Part shown: positions 49,026-59,810 of the stretch, piece after piece | Numbering within the stretch: position 1 is the first letter of the stretch | Layout: every line of letters begins with the position of its first letter | From: Nageia nagi | Taxonomy: Eukaryota; Pinophyta | Reading direction: 5' to 3' | NCBI GenBank assembly: GCA_050084985.1 | Contig: JBITNC010000001.1 | Coordinates: forward strand, 3,410,001 to 3,474,000 | Length of the DNA: 64,000 nt | Program-made: the position numbers and the translations under genes | Notes under the pieces: model-generated | The model's database searches: none | What the model saw: only the letters and a program-made list of their open reading frames with translations | Told to the model about the DNA's origin: nothing

Positions 49026-49686
49026 ACTTTTTCATTTGGGCAAGCTTTGTATTCCTAAAGGTGAGGAATAATCTTATTAGAGAAGCTCACACTTCTTGAA
49101 TTTTAGTACATTGTGGTCTTCCTACTTCTATCATTTCTGATAAGAATTCCAAGTTTCTTGGTAAATTTTGGACTTCTTTTTGGGAAAGGGATGGACACTA
49201 AGTTAAAGAAGAGTTAAGCAAAGTACAAAAAGACGCATGATCGTCATAGAGTAGATCACAAATTTCAAGTTGGGGATAATTCATCTTAGCAAGGAAAAAC
49301 AACATGGTAAGAGGAAAAAGTGGAAACCGAAAAGGTATGGGCCTTTTACGATCATTGATCAAGTTGGTGATAATGCATTTCGGTTAGACATGGCTCCTTA
49401 TATGCAGACTTATTACATTGTTAATGTGGAGAATCTAAAGTTGAATGAACCAGCCTTGGTTACAAAAGATATAGGTATCATGTTGTCGTCAGTTGAGGAC
49501 TTAGCCTCGAAGTACATGAGTGTATTAGTTGAGGATGCAGTATTGGAAAAAAAGAAGAGATCATTTCACAGTGGTGACCATGAGATGTTGCATATTGGTT
49601 TAAAGGGCCAACATCCACACAAGGCCAAGTGGTATGCAGTTGATCGAGTGAGGGAGCTCTACCCTCACTTCATTCCACCATCCTAA
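49026..49686 (+). pseudogene. Element D: integrase remnants
   Basis: DGLLFHLGKLCIPKGE is the start of the zinc-binding domain. A short core piece (GLPTSIISDKNSKFLGKFW, with one catalytic Asp) follows in a frame with stops. At 49270-49686 is the C-terminal domain: KWKPKRYGPFTIIDQVGDNAFRLDMAP and NVENLKL, with an extension to HFIPPS. Most of the DDE core is missing. Confidence 0.85.
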
Positions 49687-49724
49687 ATGCTTTAGGGGTC
49701 AAAAGCTCTCTCAATGTGAAGAAA

Positions 49725-50984
49725 TGATCCAAAATTTGGATCTCTACAGTGTTCTAGAATTTCATGTTCAATGTGTTTAGAGTTTCCGGTTCATCGCCAA
49801 CTTTATGACGCTTCTTCCGGATCGTGATTTCTTCGCCGTATGGAGAAGTTATGTGATTTTTACTATTTGGATGTATTTGGTGTGTGTTTGAAATTTAAAA
49901 AGGCAAAAAAAAAAAATTATGAAGTGTTAAAAAATTATGTTGAGTGGCCTAAGTAACGAAGGACCCGCCCGACCACTGACATGACAGTGTGCCACAGTGT
50001 AAAAGGGAGTTGATGTGGATGCCTAATTGAAATCACCATGCAACGAGGAGGAATGTGGAGCTCTCAGTTAGGTGGAGGGCGGAGTGTTTAGAGCCAACTT
50101 TTGTTAACCGCCACTGACAACCAAAAGCTGCCCACCGTGTGACCATTTGGTAGCCGCGCCTACCAATGACCACGGCCTTTTTGTTAAACCGCTTGACAGC
50201 TGCTCATTGCATTGTGACCGCCATCCATAGCCACTAGATGTTAGCTGCTCACTGCCGGTCAAAGGAGGTTGACCGCACCCTTTTGGGCCCCTGACATAGC
50301 ACCAAGTGGCGCCTTTTCATTGCATTTGCCCCTATTAAGTGGAGTTTTGATTTTTTGCATGGAAATTGACATTTCTAAGGGTCAATTTTATTTTTTACTG
50401 GCTAAATCCCCTATTATTGGGCTGAGTAATATTGTGCAAACCTGTAACACTCCAGAGAGCGTTATTTTTCCTATTCAAGAGCCTATTTTGGAAGATTTTG
50501 TAAACCTCTTGAGCCCAAATTGCATAAGAGGACAAAGGAGCCAAATGGGTATCCAAATATTGTCTTTGTTTGTTATCATTCTTATTGTAATACATCCAAA
50601 TTTGATTCCAAAAATTTGTATAAAAGGGACCAAATTGGACGTGCCTAAAAAGGAGAGTTTTGGAGAGTCTTTGTTCAATTTTGGAGGTGTTTTTCAGAGC
50701 TGAAGTTTGTGTGTGAATGTGAGAAGAGGCTGAAGGATTGTGGAGGTCCTTTTGTAAGAGAATTCCACCCATTTTGAAGAGAGAGCTACGATTGTTGGAG
50801 TAGCCCACACTAGGTGAACCAGGGTAAATTTACTTGTCCTTTGTGTACTTGGAGTTCAAATTCTTCTTTGGTTTTGCATTAATTCTCTTTAATTTTTCCT
50901 TACAAGCACTTGAAATTATTTAAGTGTGGAATGGTCCTAGCTAAGAGTTAAAGTTAAAATTTAATTCTTAAAGTTTATGGATCA
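49725..50984 (+). repeat. 3' LTR of element D
   Basis: Starts TGATCCAAAATTTGG and ends TGGATCA, followed by GAAC. Matches the 5' LTR closely apart from the MITE. Confidence 0.9.
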
Positions 50985-51173
50985 GAACACTAGTTTAATG
51001 TTTGATTCCATGTTGGCAAAGATAGGCTTTGAATTCATTTGAAGTATACTACCCCCCCAATTATCAAAACGAAATGTTCCAATATGAGTATTCACTTCTT
51101 TTTCTATGCTAACATGAAATTCTTTGAATTTTTGAAATGCACATGCACCATACTTATTCTTCAACAAGTACAA
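50985..51173 (-). pseudogene. Copia C: integrase core, N-terminal part
   Basis: Minus strand: YLLKNKYGACAFQKFKEFHV, EKEVNTHIGTFRFDNWGGS, the catalytic region around the second Asp of the core (usual RSDNGGEY decayed to RFDNWGG). It runs into element D at 50985, and the reading resumes at 45371. Confidence 0.85.
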
Positions 51174-51413
51174 TCAACACAACATGTTGCTCATTGATAA
51201 AACTTGTGGTATATTTGTTTCAGCAGCAGACGATACAAGGGGGGTCCACACAAATAAGAGTGGATGAGTTCAAGCTTTCTACATGCTCTCTAGATCTAAC
51301 CCTTCCTTGATTCTCATCTTCAAGTAACTTTGTTACAATATTCAACAAGGCTTCAATCTGCCTATCCTCCTCTGATCTTCTCTTCTCCATCCTCACAGGT
51401 AGGCAAGATCTTG

Positions 51414-51425
51414 GCTATGATACCA
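51414..51425 (-). other. Primer-binding site near the 5' end of Copia C
   Basis: Minus strand TGGTATCATAGC, one base from the initiator tRNA-Met consensus. It is followed by a short gag-like start (MEKRRSEEDRQIEALL) and then by integrase, so gag and protease are deleted, or two elements are joined here. Confidence 0.7.
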
Positions 51426-51427
51426 TT

Positions 51428-51869
51428 TGTAATATTCCAAATTATAAAAATTTGGAATAACCACAAACTATATCAAGAAAATACAAAAAAAGCCAAAATG
51501 AGCACAAAGAAACCAAATCTGATATTATTATTGCACAAAAAGAAAAATACAAAGCTCAATATGCATCCAAGATGGCCCCTAGGGATGGACGAACTACCAC
51601 AAGCACAAGAAAAGGCCTTCAAGAGGCTTAACATCTAGCTAAAAAGCTAGATGTGAAGCTACACTCCACTCCAAGTGTGATGTTCCCAAATTTTCATTGT
51701 TCCAAATTATTAGCCAATCATGCAACGAATTAGGAAATGAAAAAGAAATAAGGAAATAATACCAAAAATACCTCAATGCACAAACAAAATATGAGATCAA
51801 ATGCCAATGCCTCAAATTATATTAATGATGGAGCAAATATAAGGCAATATGGCCTAATAGGGTTTTCTA
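51428..51869 (-). repeat. LTR piece upstream of Copia C
   Basis: From the primer-binding site outward, TGTAATATTCC begins an LTR-like stretch on the plus strand. It runs until the LTR of family B at 51870. Its start on the minus strand was not found and it does not resemble the 3' LTR at 33027. Confidence 0.5.
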
Positions 51870-53103
51870 TGACGTCCCTTTTTGACCAATGATCAAATGT
51901 ATCATGGTCACTTTGTATTCTAGTGTTTGTTTAGGGGCAAGTTGTACTTGTGTAACTCAAGCAGAAGCTTATGGTTTGCGGACCCCACTAGAAGCCTAGT
52001 AATGGGACGTCTCTTCTTGAGTAGTGTTGTGTTAATTGTAATGGGTTATCCCGGATTGTGGGAATCCCTAGATAGGCATGAGTCTTGTATAGTCTAGAGT
52101 GCAGAAAGGAGCATACTAGCGTTGGGAGGGCCCCACATTCCCCACGTTGGCTTATGAGGCTACTTGGACCCCCACATTAGCTTAGGAGGCTCATTAGACC
52201 CCACGTCAGCCTTGAGGGCCTTTATGACCCCCACATTGACATACTAGGCCCGTGGGACCCCCACGTTAGCATACTAGGCCAATATGACCCCCACGTTGGC
52301 ATGGTTGACCTATTGACCCCAACATTGGATTAGACTTCACTTGGGATGATAACGAGGCATGATAGATGGCCACGAGAAACTATATATTGAGGATGGAGCT
52401 CCATGATGAGGTTAGCTATTGATTATACTTCTTCTATACTAAACTCGATTGGGCATTCAAGTCTTGGTGGCGTTGAGCATTATTCCTAGATGGGGTCTAG
52501 AGGAGTGGCCGGGTTGAGAGCCTGACATTCTATGGCTTAGATAGGACACCTAGCCCATCTGGTGGAATTCCAAGGACGAGCTTCTACTTTCAGTGGTTGC
52601 TAGTATTCGAGGAGACTCCTTCGCATGAGGGGATTTGGGTAGCTGGGGGAGTGAGTCTAATCTCATTTGTATGTTCGGCTTGTAAGGGTTTGGAACCCTA
52701 GATCTGATCTATTGAGATCCTCATTGTACTCCATCTCCATACCATAATAAACTACATATTGCGTCTCTCATCATTGTGTTGTCCATTGTATGTGTTGTGT
52801 ATCTTATATACTGGTGTTGGAAGCTTCGTTCTTGTGTTGTTCAATCAGTGTTGCATTCGTGGGTGTTCAAGCATTGCATATTCAATTGTGAGGCATTCGT
52901 TGAGGTGCCAAGTGTTGGATAGTGCCCTAAAGGGCTGATGTCAGGGTGTAGGGGTCACGTGGAAGCCTTAGGAGGCTCACGCTTGCATTGTAGTGGGTTT
53001 GGGTGCCCTAGGGGCCCAACGTGGGTGTGTTTGCATCATTGGTTGAGGGTTTGAATGTCCTAGTTGGAATTGTTTTTGCTAAGGGTGATGTTAGGTTATC
53101 ACA
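51870..53103 (+). repeat. Diverged LTR of family B
   Basis: Starts TGACGTCCC and ends GGTTATCACA, with the same order of blocks as LTR B: a GGGACGTCTC block, CCCCACGTTGGC repeats, a TATATATTGAGG box, and the TGTTGG/GGGTTTG end. It is clearly more distant than the three other copies. No target duplication was identified, so it may be a solo LTR whose ends have decayed or a partial copy. Confidence 0.7.
52128..52330 (+). repeat. Short tandem repeat with CCCCACGTTGGC core
   Basis: About seven units of 30-36 bp of the form GACCCCCACGTTGGCATACTAGGCC. The same core occurs in lower number in the other family B LTRs (35080-35260, 39180-39370, 60080-60220). Confidence 0.8.
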
Positions 53104-54472
53104 TTTTCGTCCTTAGCCAAAGCCTAGTGAGGGCTACGTCCCACTATGCTCTTCTTCACGTTGGGTTTTAGTCTAACGAGAGGCCCAGGAGATGGTGTTG
53201 CCACTCCGAAGATAGATGTCAATAATGCTCAATATACCTCCCCAATGTTGCGCTAGCCAAATATATAGGAATCCCTCAAGGTTGGGCGTTCACACACCCC
53301 TAAAGGAGACGTCATGCTTGGGCATTCGGATTATGCCTTGGGATCACACCAAACCATGTGCTCAACTTCTAATCTTTCATTGTGCCTTGGGATCCATATT
53401 ATCACACTTAAATGCTCCCAATTTATCCTTAGGAGGGAGATGTCCCACTTTGGGGCTCACAATTGGTCCATGGGACCCTTTATGTATCCTATCCCAGGTT
53501 ACAATGATATCATAGTATAGGTACAACAAATAAATAAATACTTTGAACTACAAAAGTTTCCCTAAAAGGAAGGACTACAAGAAGGGGGCATCATACCAAG
53601 TTTCACCACAGGCTAACGTCACACTATTAAGGCCCTTGACCCCCAGATTTGGACTTTGAATGTCATTGACGAACTCTCCTCAACTGAACGACTAATAACA
53701 AGTTGGGAAGAAGCTTGATGAGGCTCCACCAAGGACAAGAAAGATTGATGAGTCTTTCAATCCTTCTTAGGGCACAGAGGGCTTGATGAAGCTCCCCAAT
53801 CCAGTAGTCAACAATAGCAAATGGCCAAGATCACAAAGAGATGAATGGATAATCATAGATATCCTTCTCTCCATGCGTCCACCTCTCTTATAGTTAGACG
53901 TCACACATATCAGATCTAGATCCAACCTTAAGATCTCCACAATCACTCCTTAGGATCCTACAATCATATTACAATCATGGATGCAAGACAACACTCCTAA
54001 ATGCAATAAAACACTCCTAACTACTTCAAGGAGGGAAACGTCCTACATTGGGGCTCACAATTTCTCCTTGGAATCATGCACAATATCCTAGATCTACTCC
54101 AAATACTCCTACGCACCCCTAGAAGAGGGATGTCTCACTCTAAGTGGTCCAATAGGACCATTACAATAGAAAACGACTACATATCCCAAGAGGAGGGATG
54201 TCACACAAGGAAATCCATTTACTGGAAGATAATTATGAATTCCCACACGCGCAACTATAGAACTATTGGCCAAGACACGAAGTTCAAAGTGCAATATCTC
54301 TTTCGTTTCTTGATGAAACCCCATCATGTAACTTGTCAAAACGTTTAGCATCATATGCTCTATCCATTCCAGAAGATGAATTGACAATCCAAGATCTATG
54401 GCAAAGGTTATGCTTTTTATAAGATCTTTCAAAATTCAGAATATATGTAAATTCTCATTTTGGAATATTACA
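53104..54472. other. Repeat debris, no gene
   Basis: Contains inverted pieces of LTR B: 53420-53500 is the reverse complement of its GAGCCCCAAGTGGGACATCT block region, and weaker copies lie near 54020-54160. No protein family recognised. Confidence 0.5.
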
Positions 54473-54641
54473 ATTTAAAGGTCTAAGTGTCATTAGGAAG
54501 TTAGAGGCATTAGAAATTTTTCGGGTTTCTTGAAGGAGTTGTGTATCGTTCTCCTTCTTTCTATGTTTAGCAGTTTGGAATGTAAAATTGGATTTTGGAG
54601 TTAATACATTTCGTATTTGTATCCTCATACTGGGCCTTATA
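54473..54641 (+). repeat. 5' LTR of E, 3' part only
   Basis: Matches 63503-63668 (GTCTAAGTGTCATTAGGAAG onward) and ends GGGCCTTATA. Its left half is missing or unrecognisable. Confidence 0.82.
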
Positions 54642-54642
54642 G

Positions 54643-54654
54643 TGGTTCCAGAGC
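54643..54654 (+). other. Primer-binding site of E
   Basis: TGGTTCCAGAGC, a two-base variant of the initiator tRNA-Met site, one base after the LTR. Confidence 0.75.
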
Positions 54655-54736
54655 TTTGGCTCATTTTCTTGCAAATTTGTGATCTCCATTGCCCACTTAG
54701 TATGTGGTTCTTTATGCACATCATTCTTGTATTCAT

Positions 54737-55626
54737 TGAAATGTCCTGAATTAATTTCACAAATAATTCTGCAAATAAAATTTGATCTAAATAATAAAAT
54801 TTTGATCTAAAAATATATTCAAAAAATGCCCAGAAAATTTACTCCAAAAATCATAAAGTGACTAGATCTGCCACACAAATATTATTAAAATTGCAAGCAA
54901 TATCTCAAAACATAGATCTAATATTGATCTATCGAAATAGAGCACAACACATGTAAGAAATACACTCCAAAGCTAGGTGTCACGCTGAAAGCAAGCTCTG
55001 AAATCTCTGATATAAATGGAAGGAATGTTGATATGAAATTCTACAGCTCCAAACACAACCCAGCGCAAATCTGAAACTATAATACCACACCAAATTTGAA
55101 ATACCACACAAATAAGGGTTCCTAAAATCCCAAATCTGATTTCTGAATCTGATGTAGAAATGTTTCCCTGAATCTCTGAAGCAATGAAGTCCAAATGCAA
55201 ACCCTAGATAGGTTTGCCCTCACAAGATACAAGGGTTTTTGTCCTTGACCTTGAAAACCAAGAGGGTTTTCATTCTCAAAGTTGGATCTTGCAGGTTTTC
55301 GTTCACAAGAGTTGATGAAAACATCAAGTACAAGAGAAATAAGAATCACCAACATAATGTAAATGAACCCCCAAGTCCTCTTTATATAGGAGAAATGTTA
55401 TAATTCTCCGTTGACTATTTACGAGGTGCCCATTATAACTTAAAAAGTTAAAACATAATATTATTTCTCTTAATACATTACCCTTATATCCCCTTCTATT
55501 ATTTTTTTATTCTTTTATTTGTCTGACTCCACATAGAACACTTTCACACCACCTAAGATACACAACTTCCATACTTCACATATACAAAAATGCATGATCC
55601 TAGAAATGAAAAATGGTGACATTACA
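54737..55626 (-). repeat. 3' LTR of element F
   Basis: 890 bp. A minus-strand TATATAAAG near 55390-55382 is a likely promoter. Matches 61504-62934 except for an insertion in the latter. Confidence 0.92.
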
Positions 55627-55884
55627 ATACATCCCCTCACAAGATTGCTTGTCCTCAAGCAATCGAACACAAATGCAAACCATAGCCATCATCATCAACA
55701 ATTCCAGGATCACAAACTAGCCTTAAGAAAATTTTACCATACTGCCATAGTATTGGCTCAAGAGTGAATGCAAAAGACAACATCAAAATTATCCTCCAAA
55801 ACTTCCCAAACTTGGTCTTTTGCCAAAGAAGGATGCAAAACCTGTATGCTGCCCAAATAAGATGCCACCAAAGTTGTATACAAA

Positions 55885-57206
55885 CTATCCCAACCTCCCA
55901 TGTGCATCCCTTAAATTTTGTTTTTCATATCTTGACACTTGGTTATGCTTGGATTGACAAATTTGTTTAAGTTTGACAAAAGGGAATCTAGGATGCAACT
56001 TCAACATCTCACATGCAAATGTTGTCTCATCATCATTTGGAACATGCCATTTTGGGTCTTCAAAAGCCTCTACGAAATCACATTTTGTTGTGTTAAAACA
56101 TTCCTTGAGTCCTTCGATGCAAGGATAACAAAGAACACACCTGTACTGGTTCAATAAGTAGTATAGAACCAGAACTCCAAGACCGGATCTTAACAGGTAG
56201 TTTTTAGATTCATTCACTTTCCAAGATGGCGCATCAAGAGCAACTGAAATAGCATCTTTCATTTCCTCTATCCTGTCCTGCATCATGAATGCAAGCTCAC
56301 AAATCACCCAAAGTGCAGCCTCAATAATCAACAAAAGTGCTGTCCTAGACACCATTATTAACTTGTTGCCAACAATTTCATGATTGCCAAAACTATTCCA
56401 AAATAATAAACTGTTGTTATACTCTTCTGTGCCACATATGAAGCCTACCAACTCATTCATTGTAGCAAATTCTTCTTCCAAAAGCCCACAATCATACTCA
56501 TTAAAAACAATCTTCTCAGCTGAAATCATCCTACATACCTCTTGCATGGTCTCTCCTTGCTGCTGTATTGAATCTACAATGGGAATGGAGGGCAAAGACT
56601 GAATTTCTTTTTCATCATGTGGCCAGTCCAGGGATAGTTTTCACATAAATTTGCTAAAACTGAAAATGTATCCCAAAAATCCTCATCATACCAATCCAAC
56701 ACAGGCTGATCATAAGTCATACCTCTTATTATGAAGAAGCTAGCATCCCATGGAATCTTTATCCTGATACCAAACGTATTCCCCAATGTTTCAAACAAAA
56801 CAATCCTAAGCATCAACCAGAATCCAACCCCAAATGTCTTGAGGAAGGGTGCCCTAAGCATTTCCCAAGCTGCTGTGACAAACTCCACTATTGTAGTCTT
56901 AAACCCAGCAAAATTATAGCAAATACAGCTGCAAAGGTTATGAAAGTTGTAGCCCAACATATTAACAGAGGTGCCAATCAAGGTATCATCAACACTGCAG
57001 CCAATAATCATCATGTTGGGGTCATCAAATATCTCCATATCATTGCTATTTTCTAAGTGCTGCAAACAAGCATGTACGCAAACTACTAACTTATGTAAGC
57101 ACATATTAACCTCTTTCAAAAATGTAACTGCTGTATTCCATATTTCAAGGTTAAGAGTCCCATCCATCAATCGGAACACAACTGTTAATGGGCAATTTGA
57201 GTGCAC
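55885..57206 (-). pseudogene. Element F: unrecognised coding region, C-terminal part
   Basis: Two overlapping open frames, 57206-56574 and 56595-55885 (210 and 236 residues), follow one another with a frameshift at about 56585. The first is rich in hydrophobic and aromatic residues (IIGCSVDDTLIGTSVNML, WEMLRAPFLKTFGVGFWLML); the second starts PSIPIVDSIQQQGETMQEV and includes a CEYDCGLLEEEF-like acidic part and several Cys. I do not recognise a domain. Long openness in decayed surroundings suggests that this was one protein. Confidence 0.55.
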
Positions 57207-57286
57207 AAGACAGTCTAGATACCACTGATCACACGTGCCTAAGATGTGAATATCATTATTTTCACTAACAGAAAAAGAATCACTTT

Positions 57287-58375
57287 TTAACTCAGATTTT
57301 GTAATTTCCCATTGAAACTACCCTTATCTTTGGTGATTATAATCTTGTTTTTGGTAAAATCACTAATGTGTGAGACTTCTTCAATATTAATGAATTGTTT
57401 TTTATTTGCAGAAAGAAAAACTGTCATAACAAAACTTGCAATCTCAAAACTCAAAGAAAACAACTGAAATGTGATATCAATGAGCAAATGATACTGCAAT
57501 TTCTCATGAACTTTTTTACTCAAAACATTAGCATGAACAACAGCTTTATAAACAACTATATCACCGGAGTTAATACATTTGCAATGCTCTTTTCCAAGGA
57601 AGAAGTCTTTCAACAAAGTCTGCACCTCAGGAATTGTAATTAACCCAAGAAACACATCGTGGACTGTCACTACTGCCCCATTATTAGGCTGCACAATGCC
57701 TTCTCCTGACTTCAAGGTTTTCAACCCTTCATCAATAACTGCTCCATCTATTGTCTCAAAATCGCTATATGCTTGAAGTGAGCAATTCTTGGCCCACTGT
57801 CCAGCTTCTTTCAAGTTTCTAAAAGGTCCAATAATCCACAATGAAGATTTTGGACAGGCCTTAAGTATGGCTGAACATTTGTGCAACTTAGCATTCTGTT
57901 CAAACAAAGAAACCACAGCAATTGCTATAAGATCAGACCTATTACAAAGTGTTGTTCTTTGTATTTCTTTCATCTGCTCCCAGGGTGCTAAAACTGATTT
58001 TAACTCAGCCTCAAACATTGCTAACATTTCATTCCTGTTAAGTGCATCAATCTTTACAATTGCTACCTCAAAGGCCAACTAATCATCAACCCTGTTTGTA
58101 CCAAAAGTTGTCATCTTGATTGTCAATGTCTCCCTTACATGTGTAGATCCATAACTCAGCGAATTGGCCAATGTTTCATAATCTATTGTTTTTTCATTTG
58201 CAATCTCTGAAATCACTGAATGGTCTATATTGTTAACATCAAAGTTTGTTTCCAATACACCCCCAAACACTGTCCAAGTGCCTGTCTTGAATTTCTTATA
58301 ATATACACAGCCCAAATTACACCAAATGAGGCAGTAAGTTTCATCATGTAAGCCGAAAGATTCTTGTGCACCCAT
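57287..58375 (-). pseudogene. Element F: unrecognised coding region, central part
   Basis: One frame from 58375 to 57287 with a single TAG at 58081-58079, about 360 residues in all. It has a well-mixed, globular-looking composition (MLAMFEAELKSVLAPWEQMK, LKACPKSSLWIIGPFRNLK, GEGIVQPNNGAVVTVHDVFL). No catalytic motif that I know is visible. The upstream piece at 59100-58459 is in another frame. Not gag-pol. Could be a captured host gene or an element-specific protein. Confidence 0.55.
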
Positions 58376-58458
58376 TTCTTACCATAGGTACCCTCAGACA
58401 TGAATATACCAAGCAAGTAATCAACTTTACATATTAGCAATGCATTTTTCCTTTTAGT

Positions 58459-59100
58459 TTACTTATGAGTGTCAAGATTTCCAAGAAATAAAGAATTGCT
58501 GGCATAAAAATCAGATCTTGTATCATACCTTTTCAAAGGGTCTTTATTGTTGTTCCAACTCCCAAGAAGGTCATCATGATGCTCAAGAGATACCCACATG
58601 TACTTCACTAAATCTGAGTTGCAAACAATTCTCCCATCATGCACCAAAACACCTGGATCCCATGGAACTATGGGCTGATTTGAAAGAGTATAGTGATCGT
58701 CATGAGGAATTGATTCCTCCCACTCATCACTCTTAAAAAGTAAAGGGCTGGAACTAATGTGTATGCTCTCACAGGCTGATTTGGAAACTCCAATACATTC
58801 ATCTACATCATGTTCTTTCACAACAAACTTGTCATCCCTTTTAATTACATCCTCATCATATGTAGGAGTATGAAATACAAAGGAAACACTTTGTAATTCT
58901 ATTGAACATACCTCATGTGGTATTGCGGTCTCTTCCACTTCAATTTCTGATTTGGATTCTTCAACATACTCTTCTTCTGAAAGTTCATGAGTGATCTCAA
59001 TAATGCATTCTTCTATTGGCTGCTCTTCTTCCTTAATCTCTTCAATGTCCAAGAAAGGATTCAGGTTCCTCTCACATCTTTTCACAACACTATCAACCAA
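58459..59100 (-). pseudogene. Element F: end of PDS5-like part and acidic region
   Basis: The first residues (VDSVVKRCERNLNPFL) fit the PDS5 segment in which a helix of the form LAEQVLxxCxxKLKxYL follows the N-terminal repeats. After that the protein is strongly acidic (ELSEEEYVEESKSEIEVEE), then an unrecognised part with SNQPIVPWDPGVLVHDGR and KRYDTRSDFYASNSLFLG. It is in the same frame as the PDS5 piece at 59658-59188, with stops in the 85 bp between. Confidence 0.6.
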
Positions 59101-59187
59101 AACATGAGCAGCAGGTGAAGCAACCCAATATTGCCTCCAAAAACCTCTAACATAGTCCCAAGTGGCTGAGGAATTTTGTCACTTTCA

Positions 59188-59658
59188 TTAATGATGAAAC
59201 ATTTTGTAAACCAAATCATCCACATCCAAATCTATCAAAATGCAACCCATTCTAGGTTTTGCACATGTTTCAAGTATGGTAACCCTCCTAGAGAAATGAG
59301 AATATGTAACATCCTTCAAACCTTCAAAACTATCAACCAATGACTGACATATTGTTCTCAATGTGACATCATCATAAGGAGCTTTAGGTGCAAACATTTT
59401 CAAAATTTCACTCAAACAAGAAGTAACCATGATTCTTACTTGCATATTTGCATGTTTCAACCATCTAGACTTGCCCAAAGCCTTCACCAACAGAGTTATA
59501 CCTGCTTGTGGTTGATCTATCATTTGCAAATAACCTTCTATCTCCCCCAAGATGTGAAGGATAGCATATCTTGGTTGAAATAGAAATCCAAATCCACTTC
59601 CTACATTAGCAAGCTTTTCAGCCAACTCTTTTCCTTCCAATGGTGCCATGATCTTCAA
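59188..59658 (-). pseudogene. PDS5: PDS5-like cohesin-regulator fragment inside element F
   Basis: 156 residues with the N-terminal HEAT/ARM region of plant PDS5 (sister-chromatid cohesion cofactor, nuclear): SRWLKHANMQVRIMVTSCLSE, APKAPYDDVTLRTICQSLVD, FSRRVTILETCAKPRMGCIL, DLDVDDLVYKMF. These match the family pattern of LxHxDxDVKVAVASCISEI, APDAPYDD, SYxKRxxILE and VVMLDLECDxLIxEMF. The fragment begins with an ATG at 59658, just after the leader, and covers roughly residues 1-160 of about 800-1,600 in full PDS5. No introns are visible, so it may derive from mRNA. It stops at 59188. PDS5 identity is seen by motif; capture by the element is inference from its place. Confidence 0.85.
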
Positions 59659-59810
59659 AACCCTAGCTCAAAACTTTGAAAATTACCGGATCCACTCAAG
59701 ACATGGCTGATCTGAAATCTTCATATTAATTTTTTTTTATTGGATAGGATAATAGATCAAAATTTTCTCAAAAAAATATCTTTTCGACCTCAGAAATTGC
59801 TGTGATACCC

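Larger units (their letters stand above)
45376..50984 (+). mobile_element. Element D: internally deleted Gypsy element
   Basis: LTRs at 45376-47011 and 49725-50984, a primer-binding site, and a 4-bp duplication GAAC (45372-45375 and 50985-50988). Gag is largely open, but pol has lost everything from the reverse transcriptase palm to the integrase zinc finger, and part of the integrase core. It inserted in the opposite orientation into the integrase core of Copia C. Confidence 0.9.
33027..51428 (-). mobile_element. Copia element C, split into four pieces by later insertions
   Basis: Minus-strand Copia coding parts occur in order at 51173-50985, 45371-45207, 40961-40501 and 34789-33028. The gaps are filled by elements D (45376-50984), a 4.2-kb insertion (40967-45201) and B (34790-40500). 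At each break the integrase or linker reading resumes on the far side with a short duplication (GAAC, AGTCT, ACCTA/ATCTA), so the pieces are one element. The 3' LTR starts at 33027 (TGTTAGACACG, minus) after a polypurine run. The 5' side is cut down: only about 250 bp separate the integrase piece from a primer-binding site at 51425-51414, and I could not match the two LTRs to each other, so that end may belong to another element. Confidence 0.8.

Noticed and set aside
51870-53103. Solo LTR with target duplication
   Set aside because: Flanks (TTCTA on the left, TTTTC on the right) do not match, so solo status was not claimed.
56574-57206. VDDT in IIGCSVDDTLIG as a reverse transcriptase YxDD box in element F
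   Set aside because: The surrounding residues do not fit any reverse transcriptase palm, there is no fingers or thumb motif, and the following sequence is unrelated.
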